Positions 1 through 10,387 of a stretch of 64,000 bases of DNA are shown here, piece by piece. Numbering within the stretch: position 1 is the stretch's first letter; the number at the start of each line of letters is the position of its first letter. Both the position numbers and the translations under genes were made by a program. The notes under the pieces were generated by a model. It searched no databases and had not been told where the DNA came from. It was given only the letters and a program-made list of their open reading frames with translations. The stretch is from Eledone cirrhosa (taxonomy: Eukaryota; Mollusca; Cephalopoda; Octopoda; Eledonidae), in NCBI GenBank assembly GCA_964016885.1, contig OZ024743.1:351366204-351430203 (forward strand), given 5' to 3'.

Positions 1-270
1 ATGTGAAATAAACATTACATTACTTATTTACCTTCGAACAATAAAGAATTTATGACTAAATTTGGTGTTATTTTTTGTCCATATTGCTGGTTTAACTTTA
101 TTGTATGCTTTACTCTGTAGTCAGACATGTTTGTGTTGGCACGCTTTTAACTAGTTATGATATAACTATTTTACATAAACTATATGTAGGTATAAGTTGA
201 GTTAAATACACATGAGAAGATAACTGCAAGCGAAATTCAACGGCAATTAACTGAGTAACTGATATTGTAT
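1..270. other. AT-rich stretch, nothing recognised
   Basis: About 270 AT-rich bases with no convincing ORF, repeat family or RNA motif that I can name. Confidence 0.5.
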
Positions 271-336
271 ATGATGATGATGGAGATGACGGTAGTGATG
301 ATGGTGATGATGATGACGATGATGACGACGATGACG
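271..336. repeat. imperfect (GAT)n/(GAC)n microsatellite
   Basis: Interrupted trinucleotide array of GAT, GGT and GAC units. On the minus strand it reads as a His-rich stretch, which is a by-product of the repeat and not evidence of a gene. Confidence 0.9.
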
Positions 337-437
337 TGTCTGTGGAATGCTAAGCCACTTGCACGTTAATTTCACGAACAGGCTGATCCTTTGATTCCAC
401 CAACTGGAACGCTCCTCGTCGGAACCGATGGAAGTCC
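337..437 (+). repeat. dispersed repeat fragment, family also at 4898 and 42650
   Basis: Begins GTCTGTGGAATGCTAAGCCA and continues with an ACGTTAATTTCACGA block and an AACTGGAACGCTC block. The same order of blocks recurs at 4898-4992 and 42650-42750, and 41995-42075 resembles the part I recall lying upstream in this family. I recognise it as a common octopus interspersed repeat but cannot assign a class. Confidence 0.7.
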
Positions 438-1337
438 AACTCAAACACACTTGTATCACTCAGACAAACACTTTCTGCACACTAATGCGAGACATTAATG
501 CATAACATACGTGCTCAACAATGAAAATAAGATTCTAGAAGTAGGTAAACTCTTTAATAGATGCCCTGACTGTATAGCTGACTGTGACCCAAGGTTAATT
601 GAACTGACCTGCCTAAACAGAAAAGTAGAGGAGAAACATTCATCATACAAGGAGGAAGCCATGCATGGGTACACATCCCTCAATCTAAGAGATTACAACA
701 ACTTTGTCCAAAAGGGCAGCATCTCCTGAGAGCTATGATAGATACATCACATTCCACCGAGAAAGATATCCCTTCACTATTCAGAAACAGGAAATACCTC
801 CAATATACGTAATAAATAAAAGAAACAAGAATATCGTGAGACTTTCACGTTGTGGTAGAAAACGTTGATTGTGCTCTACCAATGTGGAAGGTATCATCTT
901 CATTGGCCAAATATACCTGCAGATTACTACATTCCGTGGAATTGTGGTCAAAACTATTTTAATGATATCTACATGAAGAATTCTCTTGAAGGTCAAACCA
1001 AAGACACGGCAGTACCTGGACGTGTACACACCTTTAAAATTGAAGAATACTGGTGGAACATTCTAGTAAAAGCAGCAACCCGATGTAAATACAACAGACT
1101 TGATATAGTTCTATAGAAGAGAAACCAAAAGTCATGCACGGTTCAAGGTCAATTAACCAATGGATCTGAACGCCTTGTCCAAAGTAGTGGGAAAAGAGAA
1201 TATATAGAGGGAACATATGAAACATTTATAGCTTTTATAAATTTTACCAGTTTTCATTATTGCACTGGGCCATGTAACAATAGTCTTTTATAAACGCCGA
1301 AAAATGGTGGGTTTCTCCAGTAAAGAACAAAGCAGAT
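438..1337. other. unclassified 0.9 kb, no supported gene
   Basis: Contains two short plus-strand open frames (511-729 and 865-1116) with ordinary-looking composition but no recognisable domain; the first is followed at once by several in-frame stops. They could be remnants of an old retroelement ORF or chance. Confidence 0.4.
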
Positions 1338-1625
1338 TGGCTTTCTCCAAAACCAATCGATTAGTGGAATAGTGATAATGTATAAAACATTCCAAAGTAT
1401 TTCTTTTAGTTCTGGAATGAACATTACTACAAAATCACACACATACATAAAAGTAATCAAATACACACTGTCATGTACTAAAATGACATAAGCAACAATT
1501 ACATAAACGCAAATATATCAACAGACATATACATATAGAGATACACTAACTCACTTTAATACTAATAAGTCCTGGGACCATGCTAACACAAAAAGCTCCC
1601 TTACTATATATATGTATGTGTGTGC

Positions 1626-1676
<51 letters not shown>

Positions 1677-1679
<3 letters not shown>

Positions 1680-1857
1680 TGTTTCTACTTGAGGCACAAG
1701 GCCAGCAATCACCCAGTGCATTACTGGTACTTTATTTTATCGACCCCGTAAGGATGAAAGGCAAAGTCAACCTCGGCGGGATTTGAACTCAGATCATAAA
1801 GGGACGTAACTATGCTGGAAAGCATGGCGTCCGACCCTCTACCGATACTCCCAATCC
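1677..1857 (-). mobile_element. tRNA-headed cephalopod SINE
   Basis: Read on the minus strand: a tRNA-like head (CAGTATCGGTAGAGG.. A-box-like; GAGTTCAAATCCC B-box), the conserved body block (ACGGGGTCGATAAAATAAAG) and the tail (GGCCTTGTGCC..GTAGAAACAATT). Same family as copies at 30093, 37306, 40353, 54331 and 59574. Known as a Pol III-transcribed SINE type in octopus; the A and B boxes are what I see. Confidence 0.93.
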
Positions 1858-2059
1858 ACATATTATGAACCTGAAGATTGCGAAAGCATGAAAGTACTTG
1901 TTCAATTAACACTTAGAATTTAATATTCTATCATACTATTTCATTATAATACCATTATACATTTTAAAGGATTGTAAATAAAACGAGTAAATCAGACAAA
2001 GTTGGAATTCCTCTTATTAATATAATCTTCTATACACAATCATACACACCCGTGTATAT

Positions 2060-2060
2060 T

Positions 2061-2128
<68 letters not shown>
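2060..2128. repeat. (CT)n followed by (AT)n
   Basis: Pure dinucleotide CT tract of about 26 bases running into a pure AT tract, directly abutting the hairpin that starts at 2128. Confidence 0.95.
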
Positions 2129-2135
<7 letters not shown>

Positions 2136-2357
2136 AGAACAAAAGATGGTTAAAAGAGTTCCATGTATTTTATTATGCGCATTTCAAATATTTATGTTGA
2201 TTTAAAACTGCACTATCCACAAGTGGTTTTTAACCTTCATATCATGTCTTCCTATTTTATCTGATGAAAACACAAATATTATTGCATGATGATATTTGTT
2301 TTTGAAATGCGCATAATAAAATACATGGAACTCTTTTAACCATCTTTTGTTCTTATA
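2128..2357. repeat. inverted repeat with one hammerhead-like arm
   Basis: 2133-2190 is the reverse complement of about 2297-2352. The right arm retains a complete hammerhead-like core; the left arm lacks the CTGATGA half. This is the same organisation as the PLE end palindrome at 62990-63290, so I infer a PLE terminal repeat derivative. Confidence 0.75.
2253..2323 (+). ncRNA. hammerhead ribozyme motif
   Basis: CTGATGA at 2261-2267 and GAAA at 2304-2307. Stem II: AAA (2268-2270) with TTT (2301-2303), one C/T mismatch, then 8 bp between ACAAATAT (2272-2279) and ATATTTGT (2292-2299). Stem III: AU[GCGC]AU, 2307-2314; the cleavage-site base would be A2315. Stem I: 8 contiguous pairs between 2253-2260 and 2316-2323. 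The closing pair of stem II is A-U, not the preferred G-C, so activity may be reduced. Very short stem III is typical of PLE hammerheads. Confidence 0.75.
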
Positions 2358-2451
2358 TATTATGTATACTCCAGTCCTACAAACTGTAGAGTGCTTCTTA
2401 TCCGATATCTGCATTGCTTTATTGAACAACAATAAAACTCACCTCCTACAT

Positions 2452-2484
<33 letters not shown>

Positions 2485-2778
2485 GCACACACACACTCAC
2501 ACATATATATAGTAAGGGAGCTTTTTGTGTTAGCATGGTCCCAGGACTTATTAGTATTAAAGTGAGTTAGTGTATCTCTATATGTATATGTCTGTTGATA
2601 TATTTGCGTTTATGTAATTGTTGCTTATGTCATTTTAGTACATGACAGTGTGTATTTGATTACTTTTATGTATGTGTGTGATTTTGTAGTAATGTTCATT
2701 CCAGAACTAAAAGAAATACTTTGGAATGTTTTATACATTATCACTGTTCCACTAATCGATTGGTTTTGGAGAAAGCCA

Positions 2779-2813
<35 letters not shown>

Positions 2814-2911
2814 GGCAAAATTTGAACAGGGACAAAACAGAGGCAGTACAATAAATGTTTATTAATTTCACGCTCAGGAGAGTGGGGGTATATATATATA
2901 TATACGCATAT

Positions 2912-3065
2912 ATATTGTTATATTTGGGAAGGGTCATATTGTTATAATATTGCCAGAAATAATGAAATAATAATAAAACGCATCCACTGTTTGTTTTGGA
3001 TTGGGTTTTCGCTTCTGTATATTTTATATCCCTATAGTTAATTTAGCTGGGAATCAATGTTTGTA
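2912..3065 (+). mobile_element. PLE end fragment (family of the 19335 element)
   Basis: TATTGTTATATTTGGGAAGG at the start, followed by GGTCATATTG, CCAGAAATAAT, CACTGTTTG and TTTTCGCTTCTGT blocks, matches the terminal repeat at 19391-19520 base for base over much of its length. It abuts an (AT)n tract like the other copies. Confidence 0.8.
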
Positions 3066-3258
3066 CATATTGAGTCATGCAGGCGACCGTTCGCTTCATG
3101 TGTAAAGTAGGTATTATCTGATGTTAAAATCACATGAAAGTACTAAATTACACCGCTTCTTCAACCCATTTTAAAATGACTATTCTTTTTCAAAGTTGAT
3201 TACATACGTTGAATGTGAAGAGTTGTTTCTGGTCAGGTAGAAATGAAAAAGGATTGGT
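3066..3258. other. no feature seen
   Basis: Unique-looking AT-rich sequence leading into the minisatellite. Confidence 0.4.
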
Positions 3259-3650
3259 GTATGGATAAACCTGCACTCAATATGGTGTATACCTTCTTTC
3301 CCTTAATGTATGGATAAACCTGCACTCAATATGGTGTATACCTTCTTTCCCTTAATGTATGGATAAACCTGCACTCAATATGGTGTATACCTTCTTTCCC
3401 TTAATGTATGGATAAACCTGCACTCAATATCGTGTATACCTTCTTTCCCTTAATGTATGGATAAACCTGCACTCAATATGGTGTATACCTTCTTTCCCTT
3501 AATGTATGGATAAACCTGCACTCAATATGGTCTATACCTTCTTTCCCTTAATGTATGGATAAACCTGCACTCAATATCGTGTATACCTTCTTTCCCTTAA
3601 TGTATGGATAAACCTGCACTCAATATCGTGTATACCTTCTTTCCCTTAAT
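3259..3650. repeat. 49 bp minisatellite, 8 copies
   Basis: Unit begins GTATGGATAAACCTGCACTC. Copy starts are spaced exactly 49 bp from 3259 to 3602. Copies differ only by G/C changes in the TGGTGT/TCGTGT/TGGTCT position, so the array is young or homogenised. Confidence 0.97.
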
Positions 3651-4186
3651 GTGCATATGGAAAGACAATATAGTTAAACTATGGCCGTGTGTGTGTACTA
3701 AACACAGCCTCATTACATATTTTGTCTCTGGAATTCAAAATATCATTTATATCAAAATACGGTGTCATAACAGCGAATAGTGTTTTATGAAAAGACTGGC
3801 AGAGTTATCAGCATTTTAGACCAGAGACCTGATTGAGGTAATTAGCTTTCTGGTGTGATTTTAGCACCAGAAACTGCTTAAACACGTGGAACCAACTGTT
3901 GCCTGCCTAACTCTATGTTCATTTTCGTTATAAGTATATATATATATCATTATATAGAGGATGTGATCAGATCCATGACAGGGCTTGCAACCGTGCTGGG
4001 TGAGGATCTATCATCCCCAATACTCCATAGGGAATAGGAAGGAAGTTAACTAAGTAGCTATTATCTTTTCATAGTACAAATGCAAAGAGTATCGACACTA
4101 AATATGAACACCAACGTACAACAGCAACAGATAATATTAGCACACAATATCAAGAAAAAGTATCAACAAACATTTTTTTTGAGAGA
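3651..4186. other. unclassified, no supported gene
   Basis: No domain, SINE box or clear repeat partner recognised; a short (AT)n lies at about 3935-3950. Confidence 0.4.
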
Positions 4187-4664
4187 GAGAATAGTTTATT
4201 GATAGAACAGTATTTAATTGTCTAGTATATTATATTTGAATCTTGAATGTACAGCATTTGATTGTTATCTGTACAATATTTTATTGTCTAGATTACATCA
4301 TTTAATTTGCAATAAGACAGTATATCAGTTTCTAGCATAGAGTATACTATATCCAAATCTGCATTACTTAACTGTCTCATGTAGAGTATTCCATAATTTT
4401 GAGTAGAGACCTTTATCGTCTAAATTGCCTTATTTGATGAGCTGGTGTACTGTGTTTTATTGTCTTCTCTACAATTTTTCATTGTCTACCGTATAATATT
4501 TTATTCGTTAGATACAGTATTTCATCGTCAGAACTCATTTTGGGAAACATTTCTCTGGAGTACAATATTTGATCGTCTAAAGTACAATGATTGATTGTTT
4601 ACTGTAGAGTAGTTGAGTATCTACAGCACAGCACATGATTATTTACTGCACAATGGGTACATAC

Positions 4665-4860
4665 ATAACTAAGAAGGTAAGAAGTTCACTTCACAACAAT
4701 GAGATCCTAGGTTCGATCCCACAGCGTGGCAATTTGTGTAAGTGTTCGTCTTTATCATAACCTCTAGTTAGCCCAGGCCACGTGAGTGTAATGAGTTAGA
4801 CAGAAACTTTGACAAATGCCGTCAAATGGATTTTACCTGTAATTCACATTGCTCAGCCTT
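4665..4860 (+). mobile_element. degenerate tRNA-like SINE (second family)
   Basis: A B-box (GGTTCGATCCCACAGCGTGGCA) sits after a weak A-box-like segment. The following GTAAGTGTTCGTCT, CCAGGCCACGTGAGTG and AGACAGAAACT blocks follow the order of the common octopus tRNA-derived SINE. Too diverged to be an active tRNA. Confidence 0.6.
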
Positions 4861-4897
4861 CTGGCATATAGTAATTACGTTAACAGTGTAAATTTCT

Positions 4898-4992
4898 GCG
4901 GAATACTAAACAATTTACACGTTGATTCACAAATTAGACGTTCTGCTGATCGAACGGCTGAATGCTCATCGTGGAATCCGACGGAAGATGAA
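4898..4992 (+). repeat. dispersed repeat fragment (family of 337-437)
   Basis: GCGGAATACTAAACAATTTA, ACGTTGATTCACAAATTAGACG and GCTGATCGAACGGCTGAATG align in order with 344-430, with many substitutions. Confidence 0.6.
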
Positions 4993-5289
4993 TCATTTAC
5001 TCCACAATATATTTAAATGTTTAATATAGAGTTGGTTGTTTAATATAGAGTTTCTGGTTGTCTTGAGTACAAATTCGAATAAAGTGGCTGATATATTACA
5101 GTAAATTATAAGTTCCTCTTAGGCACAATATTTGAATATATAGAGTTCAATATTTTGCTCAATACATTACATTAATAAATTATGTAAAAAAAAACTGTAT
5201 TTCAGTATCAAGAAAGATCGTCAGATCGAACCAAGGAAGCTATGTTTTTATTTGGTCTTTCTATTGCCGATATTATCGCAGAAGCGTCA

Positions 5290-5460
5290 AAGTTTTTTCT
5301 GGTGACAGGAGGTGGCATTTGAACTCAGGAAGAACAGATTTGACCAAAACAGATATCGCAAATCAACCCGTCCGACTCTTTAAAATAGAACAATTGACCT
5401 CGACGTGATTTGAACTCGATGCACAGCGAGCCGGAAGTAATACTGAGGTATTTAAACCGA
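5290..5460 (-). mobile_element. SINE head remnants
   Basis: Two B-box-like GGGATTTGAACTC-type sequences in antisense (near 5318 and 5407), with CGTCCGACTCTTTA and CCTCGACGTGATTTGAAC, indicate one or two strongly decayed copies of the main SINE. Confidence 0.45.
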
Positions 5461-6115
5461 CACACTAATGACTTTTACAGTATTTAATAGTAACTACAAA
5501 ATATTTTTGATATTCTGAAGTACAGTCAGTATCTGATGGACTTCAATGTCAAAAGTACAATATTCAACTGTGTACTGTAAAATATTTGGTTGTCTGGTGT
5601 AGAGTATTTGATTAATTATTACACTAATACAGCCGTCACACACAATCGAGTATGATTAGGTAATATATACCATGCTTTTTCACTAAGGATTTTAGGTTAC
5701 CATGTAGCTGCGAACAGACATTGACGCAGATAGATAAGAAAAATAGAGAATTTTTGTAAGCAATGTTATATATTCAACGATGTATATATGGCGGATAAAA
5801 TGAAGCAGCGAGCCAGATTTGACCAATGGGTCGTAGTTTTCCGGCCCTATTCGACAGTAAAGTATTTGATTACCTATAATACAACATACAATTGTCTAGA
5901 ATACAATATTGTGTACAGTAGAGCATAATTATCAGAATTATGTTATTTAAGTAACAACAGACAATGTCTAAATTGTCTCAAGTACAGTGTTTCATTTCGC
6001 GAGTATTGTATATGATTGTCTAGACTATAATATTTCATCTTGTAGTGTACAGCATGTGATTTTATTGTCTACAGACTATAATATAATAGTTGATTATTTT
6101 TAGTACAGCATATCT

Positions 6116-6400
6116 AGAGCTGTGGTTCTTAACATGGGCGTTCTGGGGGTGAAAAGCAGGTGCTTAGCGTTTAGAGGGGTCATGATATTTATATCAGATA
6201 AAATACTTCTATTTTATATACATTTTTTTAAAACATATTCGTTGGGATTAGAATATGAATTTAACATTGTGCTATTAGTGAACAGAAACCTGACTGATGA
6301 CGTACCGGGGCCTAGCAAATATCTAGAACGAAGCATATATTCGATAGAAAGGTATAAGAAAATATGGATAATAGCCACTACACAAAATTAGCTTCAGTTT
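6116..6400 (+). mobile_element. possible hAT-type transposon end
   Basis: Starts AGCTGTGGTTCTTAACATGG, resembling the CAGTGGTTCTCAAC-type terminal repeat of hAT-Charlie elements. An 89-codon open frame follows with no recognisable domain. I do not see the other terminus, so this is tentative. Confidence 0.3.
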
Positions 6401-6419
6401 ACTTACAATAATCTGCTGC

Positions 6420-7160
6420 CAGTACTCTCTACGTGGTGTGCTGAGCATGCCGTGGCTAATGATGCACAAAGATGCGTTGAGTCTGCTGCATCTCCAGATA
6501 TTCCGCCTAAACGGTGAACAGGTGTAGTCGCCGTTTATCAGACGGGCCTTTCCGCAGCTCATCTCTCTGACTGAGCTGCAGTCTTGGGTTAAGAAGAGAC
6601 TGAGACTGGGTTTCTGGCATCTGGAATGTTGCCAGGCACTCTCTGCCCTCTACCAAGCAGGCAATGTGGTCAGTGGAACTTCCACTCTCGAGTTCTATAG
6701 AGGATTAGTGGTGGTAAATGCGACGACGCACTCGGAAAGGCTCTGGACGTCGACAATGTCGAAGTGACCAGTGTGTTCCGGAGGACTTTCGAGACGTGGG
6801 ACGATGGATAACTTCCAGAAATCTCTCGCTTGGCAGTGCTACCGGGAAACACTGCCGGTTCTAGATAAACTCTACAGGCACGGAAGTGCTGTCAGACAGA
6901 CCTGACCAAGTTGCACGCAGAACGACGAAACCGTTCTGCACGCACTCATCCAGTGTCCGTGCATTACTGACGCGTGGAGTTATGTCGGACAGCTGTTGTC
7001 GCATGCAGAACGGATCCGGCTATCGGCCGAGTCCATAATGAACATCGACCCGCCGCCTTCTTTTGGCCAGGAAGGGCAGGCAATTGTCCGCTGTCTGGTG
7101 GCAGTAGCGAAAGAGGTTGTATGGTGGACCAATAAATGAAACAATTATTATTATTATTTA
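6420..7160 (+). pseudogene. Tx1-like LINE, 3' fragment
   Basis: 5'-truncated piece of the same LINE seen at 36440, 37489 and 40622. Frames here encode the C-terminal zinc-binding region, including a C..NDETVLHAL..CP-like motif near 6915-6960, and the PPSFGQEGQ / AVAKEVVWWT block at 7050-7135. Frames are broken by several stops. It ends in AATAAATGAAACAATTATTATT, a polyadenylation-signal-like 3' end followed by a short TTA repeat. Confidence 0.75.
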
Positions 7161-7738
7161 GTTCTCATTGATATTCTATATCCAGAGCTTATACAGCCCC
7201 TTCCAAAGTGATGGTATTGTCAATGTTTAATTTGGAATACATACAGCAAGTAAGTTACATATACATATTCAAGAGAAATGGTTTCAGTCAGAGCTTGAAA
7301 CTGTCTTCCGATTTCGGATTTTCCTCTTTCCACAGATTCCTTTCTGCTGGAACGTCCTTAATATCACGTGGCCTGAGTATATTTTCATCTCCTTCGGGGT
7401 TGTTTAACTTAACTTATAAATTGATGTGATCAAAGGGGGAAATTAGTTATTCATATCATCTAGATAAATTGTTATTTAGTTTTCGGATTTACGAGTAAAA
7501 CCACATGGTGTCCCCAAAACATGTATACACCATTCTAATAAATATTTCCTGTACAGGTAATCAAAGTATGTATACATTTTCATAAACACATAGTATACAC
7601 ATATATCTATTACAAATATTTCATAGACACATAGTAAACACATATATCTATTACAAACATTTCATATCTGCACACAGTTATTTCTACTATATAAAATAGT
7701 CCTAAATATTCCATTGTGTTTGCTTTAAGAATATGTCT
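7161..7738. other. 3' flank of the GPCR ORF, nothing recognised
   Basis: About 580 AT-rich bases downstream (minus sense) of the receptor ORF. A 40-odd base segment (CATAGACACATAGTAAACAC-like) is repeated in tandem twice near 7580-7670. I see no coding signal; part may be 3' UTR. Confidence 0.4.
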
Positions 7739-9793
7739 CTATTTAGCAGTATTATATTTAGGGTTTTTTCTAAAACAATTAAAGATAACAGAACGAAAAG
7801 ACTTCGAAACAAAGCTATATAAGAAAGCATTCATAGAATGTTGCATGACAAGAAGTGACAGCATTATACTACCTAAAAGAGGGCTTGGTTCGAATTTAGC
7901 CCATTTAAATATATGTTTAACCATGCCGGGTAATTCAAAGATAAACTTGCAAATAATTATTGTAAAAAGAATGAGGTTTATCTGTCGAAAATATTGGTTT
8001 CCCTCCTCAGTTCCTAGGGTGCTTCGAATTCTCTTTTGTTGCCTCAGCTGCATGATAATTAATATATTCAGTATGACAATTGTTAATGATGGGATAAGCC
8101 AGCCATTAAAGACCATTGTAATTTGTAGCAAAACATTAGTATATTCAGATTTAATGCAAATACCATTTTCATAGGATTTCAGGTTTAATTGAATATAACA
8201 TAATAGAACCTGGGCAAGAAAACAAGTGGCCAATGCCGACATGATTTTGTATTTTGTGATGTAAATTTTAGCTTTAAGTGGAAATCTTACCACAATAAAT
8301 CTCTCTGTTGACATCAACGCAATTGTCCAGGCCGTGGTAGATTTGACGAAGATTTTCAGAAAATATAACATTTTGCACATGAACAAACTTCGATCCGACA
8401 TATTTTGGCCAGAATAATAGAGGAAAAATTCGCTTTCTATTAATATTATTATACCTGTTAACATTTCAACTATAGAAAGGCACATTGGTATATAAAACGC
8501 CACTTCCTTTTTAAAATCCTTCGATCTGAAGACTAAAATTGAGATGATGTTACCAACTATTCCTATACATAAAATAGCTGGCTGTATGATAATATCTACC
8601 ACGTTGACGCTTCTAACTAAGTCATCAGTTTGTGTCACATTTACCTTTGAAGAATTAACGAACGCCATTGGCGTTTGAGTAACATTAAGAAACCTTGAAA
8701 ATAATTCCTTTTGCGAATACAGCGGTATTGTGGATTCTGTTGACGTAACCATGGCTGCGGAATGGGTCAGGGTTAGGGTTTGATTGTTTAACATTGTAGA
8801 AAAAGTCTGGTTGAGCTCCTGTGGTGAAAAAAGCTGACCGGTTTTTAAAGGAAATACATCTCTTTTTATCAATCTGTGAATAAGAGGAGGTTTACTTGAA
8901 TCTGCCCTAAATACGTTTATATCATTGAAAATAAAATGTGTTCCTAGAACAAGGCGTGAGAATGTTCTTGGGATTAAGAAAGGTACGTATTTTGACTTTC
9001 CCTGGATTTGATGATTTGCATTATTGAAATATGAAAATTGACAAAATTGTGCTGCTTTTCGACGATTACGATTAGATCTGAAAATGACCAGCAGGACAGG
9101 TATATATTTCGATCGAAAGGAAATTAAGATATTAGGTACTCGGAAAGAATACTTCGGAAATATGATTGCGTTAGAACTGTATTTCAAAATGATTTTCATT
9201 TCTTTAAATTTCAAGGCTTCCTTTCGAAATAATAATGCCAATGATTTACGTATTATTATTATATTTCTAAACATGGATATTAATTTCTTATTCGATGTTA
9301 GAATTGCTGTGTGGTCCCTAGTAAACATTAATGTGTAGCATGTATTAATCCGAAGAGAAATATGATGGGTGGGTTTTAATATTTGGAGTAAGCCTGTAAG
9401 AAATAGAATACTAGAAGGCTGAGAGCTTTCTTTTTCACGAGAGAGTGTGTTAGTGGTACTGGGTGAGTATACAGATAGATTGAGACTGGCAATATATGGT
9501 AACTTTGATAACTTTGTTAGGTTTTGGCCAGTTTTGGCCCAGGCCATGTCTAACTTAATAACACCACCTGGTATATTATTACTTGTCGACACTTCAGCTA
9601 TTATATTGTGAACAGTATGTTCTGGTAGTTGTTTGGTGTCAGTAGCATATGCAAATTCTCTTGAACCTGTTAGTCTAATCATTTCGCTACTATCTAATCC
9701 CAGGTTGGTCTCGGAATATTCGGGTGGTTTGATACTCCTTCTGTCTTCTGGCATCAGGAAGTTTGGTGTATTATCTTTCATTACTTCTCTCAA
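7739..9793 (-). CDS. class A (rhodopsin-like) G protein-coupled receptor, long N-terminus
   Basis: 684-codon single-exon frame. The last ~284 residues form a seven-helix core: TM1 about 401-422 with the GxVGN motif; TM2 about 432-452, carrying E where most receptors have D; TM3 about 473-495 preceded by the conserved Cys 473 and ending in ERF (497-499), a DRY variant; TM4 about 517-536; loop Cys 546; TM5 about 553-582; TM6 about 605-628 with Pro in FELP; TM7 about 639-660 ending NAFLY (655-659), an NPxxY variant. Just before TM1 are five N-glycosylation sequons (NQT, NQT, NVT, NSS, NVT), consistent with an extracellular N-terminus. Ligand unknown; divergent peptide or orphan receptors of this type are expanded in lophotrochozoans. 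The first ~150 residues are doubtful, because part derives from a LINE tail and the frame continues upstream through one UAG into 9845-10387. Confidence 0.85.
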   Translation of the reverse strand: MREVMKDNTPNFLMPEDRRSIKPPEYSETNLGLDSSEMIRLTGSREFAYATDTKQLPEHTVHNIIAEVSTSNNIPGGVIKLDMAWAKTGQNLTKLSKLPYIASLNLSVYSPSTTNTLSREKESSQPSSILFLTGLLQILKPTHHISLRINTCYTLMFTRDHTAILTSNKKLISMFRNIIIIRKSLALLFRKEALKFKEMKIILKYSSNAIIFPKYSFRVPNILISFRSKYIPVLLVIFRSNRNRRKAAQFCQFSYFNNANHQIQGKSKYVPFLIPRTFSRLVLGTHFIFNDINVFRADSSKPPLIHRLIKRDVFPLKTGQLFSPQELNQTFSTMLNNQTLTLTHSAAMVTSTESTIPLYSQKELFSRFLNVTQTPMAFVNSSKVNVTQTDDLVRSVNVVDIIIQPAILCIGIVGNIISILVFRSKDFKKEVAFYIPMCLSIVEMLTGIIILIESEFFLYYSGQNMSDRSLFMCKMLYFLKIFVKSTTAWTIALMSTERFIVVRFPLKAKIYITKYKIMSALATCFLAQVLLCYIQLNLKSYENGICIKSEYTNVLLQITMVFNGWLIPSLTIVILNILIIMQLRQQKRIRSTLGTEEGNQYFRQINLILFTIIICKFIFELPGMVKHIFKWAKFEPSPLLGSIMLSLLVMQHSMNAFLYSFVSKSFRSVIFNCFRKNPKYNTAK
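9508..9573 (-). mobile_element. LINE 3' tail embedded in the GPCR reading frame
   Basis: Read on the minus strand, about 60 bases starting CCAGGTGGTG match the 3' UTR of the CR1/Jockey-like LINE at 34539-34603 with only a few substitutions and one 7 bp insertion. It is open in the receptor frame and encodes PGGVIKLDMAWAKTG. The LINE copy read in the corresponding frame gives PGGAIKLDMAWANTG. Confidence 0.85.
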
Positions 9794-9844
9794 AATCGGT
9801 AAACCAGTGCTGACCTTGTGGACAGAATTAAAGTCCCGTCTCTT

Positions 9845-10387
9845 CTAAAACATCAATCTAACTCTAACGTGTTTTACCATTTTTTCAATAAGTTTAAAAT
9901 CCTCAAGACAAAGATTCGGTGTTTTGACAATACCATTCTTGCAACTAAAGGCACGATATAGTACTAGTTTATTTGCTAAAGAAAACGACTGAAAGGTGAA
10001 ATCTTGTATTTTAGATTCGAAATTTCGGAATTTATCTTTAAGTGTTGTATTAAATATAGAAATGTTTTGAAGAATCCAGTTAAACTTTTTGTAATAAGCC
10101 TGTAGTCTGTTCGCAGGATCTTGGCTCTGCATCTTTAGAAAATATTCTATCATCTGATTTTTTGGTAGCTTTACTGATTGAATTCCATGAAAGTACGTAA
10201 CGATGCTATTATAGTATTTTGCTTGTTTGTCTTTCGTCTGTTTTCCTCTGGGATATATTTCTTCGTCAGTTGGGTTTTCATTTAAATTGCTTCTTTGATG
10301 ATTCAAATGGTTTCGGTAGAATCGAGCAAGTATTTCGAAAATTGATTTCTCCTGTTGAATGTCATTTGAATCTATATATCTGGTCAC
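9845..10387 (-). CDS. probable upstream part of the GPCR ectodomain (broken gene)
   Basis: 180 codons, no known domain, rich in charged and aromatic residues, two or three N-glycosylation sequons. It ends at UAG (9847-9845), and the receptor frame continues in phase from that codon: 17 further sense codons lead to the Met at 9793. The frame is also open upstream of 10387 to a stop near 10470, where it overlaps the signal-peptide frame below. I infer one ancestral polypeptide interrupted by a stop and a frameshift. Alternatives are separate small exons or sequence error. Confidence 0.55.
   Translation of the reverse strand: MTRYIDSNDIQQEKSIFEILARFYRNHLNHQRSNLNENPTDEEIYPRGKQTKDKQAKYYNSIVTYFHGIQSVKLPKNQMIEYFLKMQSQDPANRLQAYYKKFNWILQNISIFNTTLKDKFRNFESKIQDFTFQSFSLANKLVLYRAFSCKNGIVKTPNLCLEDFKLIEKMVKHVRVRLMF

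Larger units (their letters stand above)
1338..2778. mobile_element. element with ~272 bp terminal inverted repeats
   Basis: The arm at 1338-1610 is the near-identical reverse complement of 2506-2778. The interior holds (AT)n tracts, a SINE and a hammerhead-bearing hairpin, but no ORF. The identical 40-odd residue ORFs read from the two arms are a shadow of this inversion. Given the hairpin inside, a non-autonomous PLE-related element is possible; a generic foldback element is the alternative. Confidence 0.75.
4187..6110. repeat. old decayed tandem array, ~25-30 bp unit
   Basis: The phrase TACAATATTTGATTGTCTA and variants (TACAGTATTTCATCGTC, TACAATATTTTATTGTCTA and others) recurs dozens of times in 4190-4660, 5020-5200, 5470-5620 and 5850-6110. 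The array is interrupted by SINE-like and other inserts. Divergence between units is high, so it is an ancient satellite relic. Confidence 0.7.

Noticed and set aside
3259..3650. Regular 49 bp repeats (and the 40 bp array at 48303) as a CRISPR array
   Set aside because: The whole period is repeated with no unique spacers, and the context is eukaryotic.
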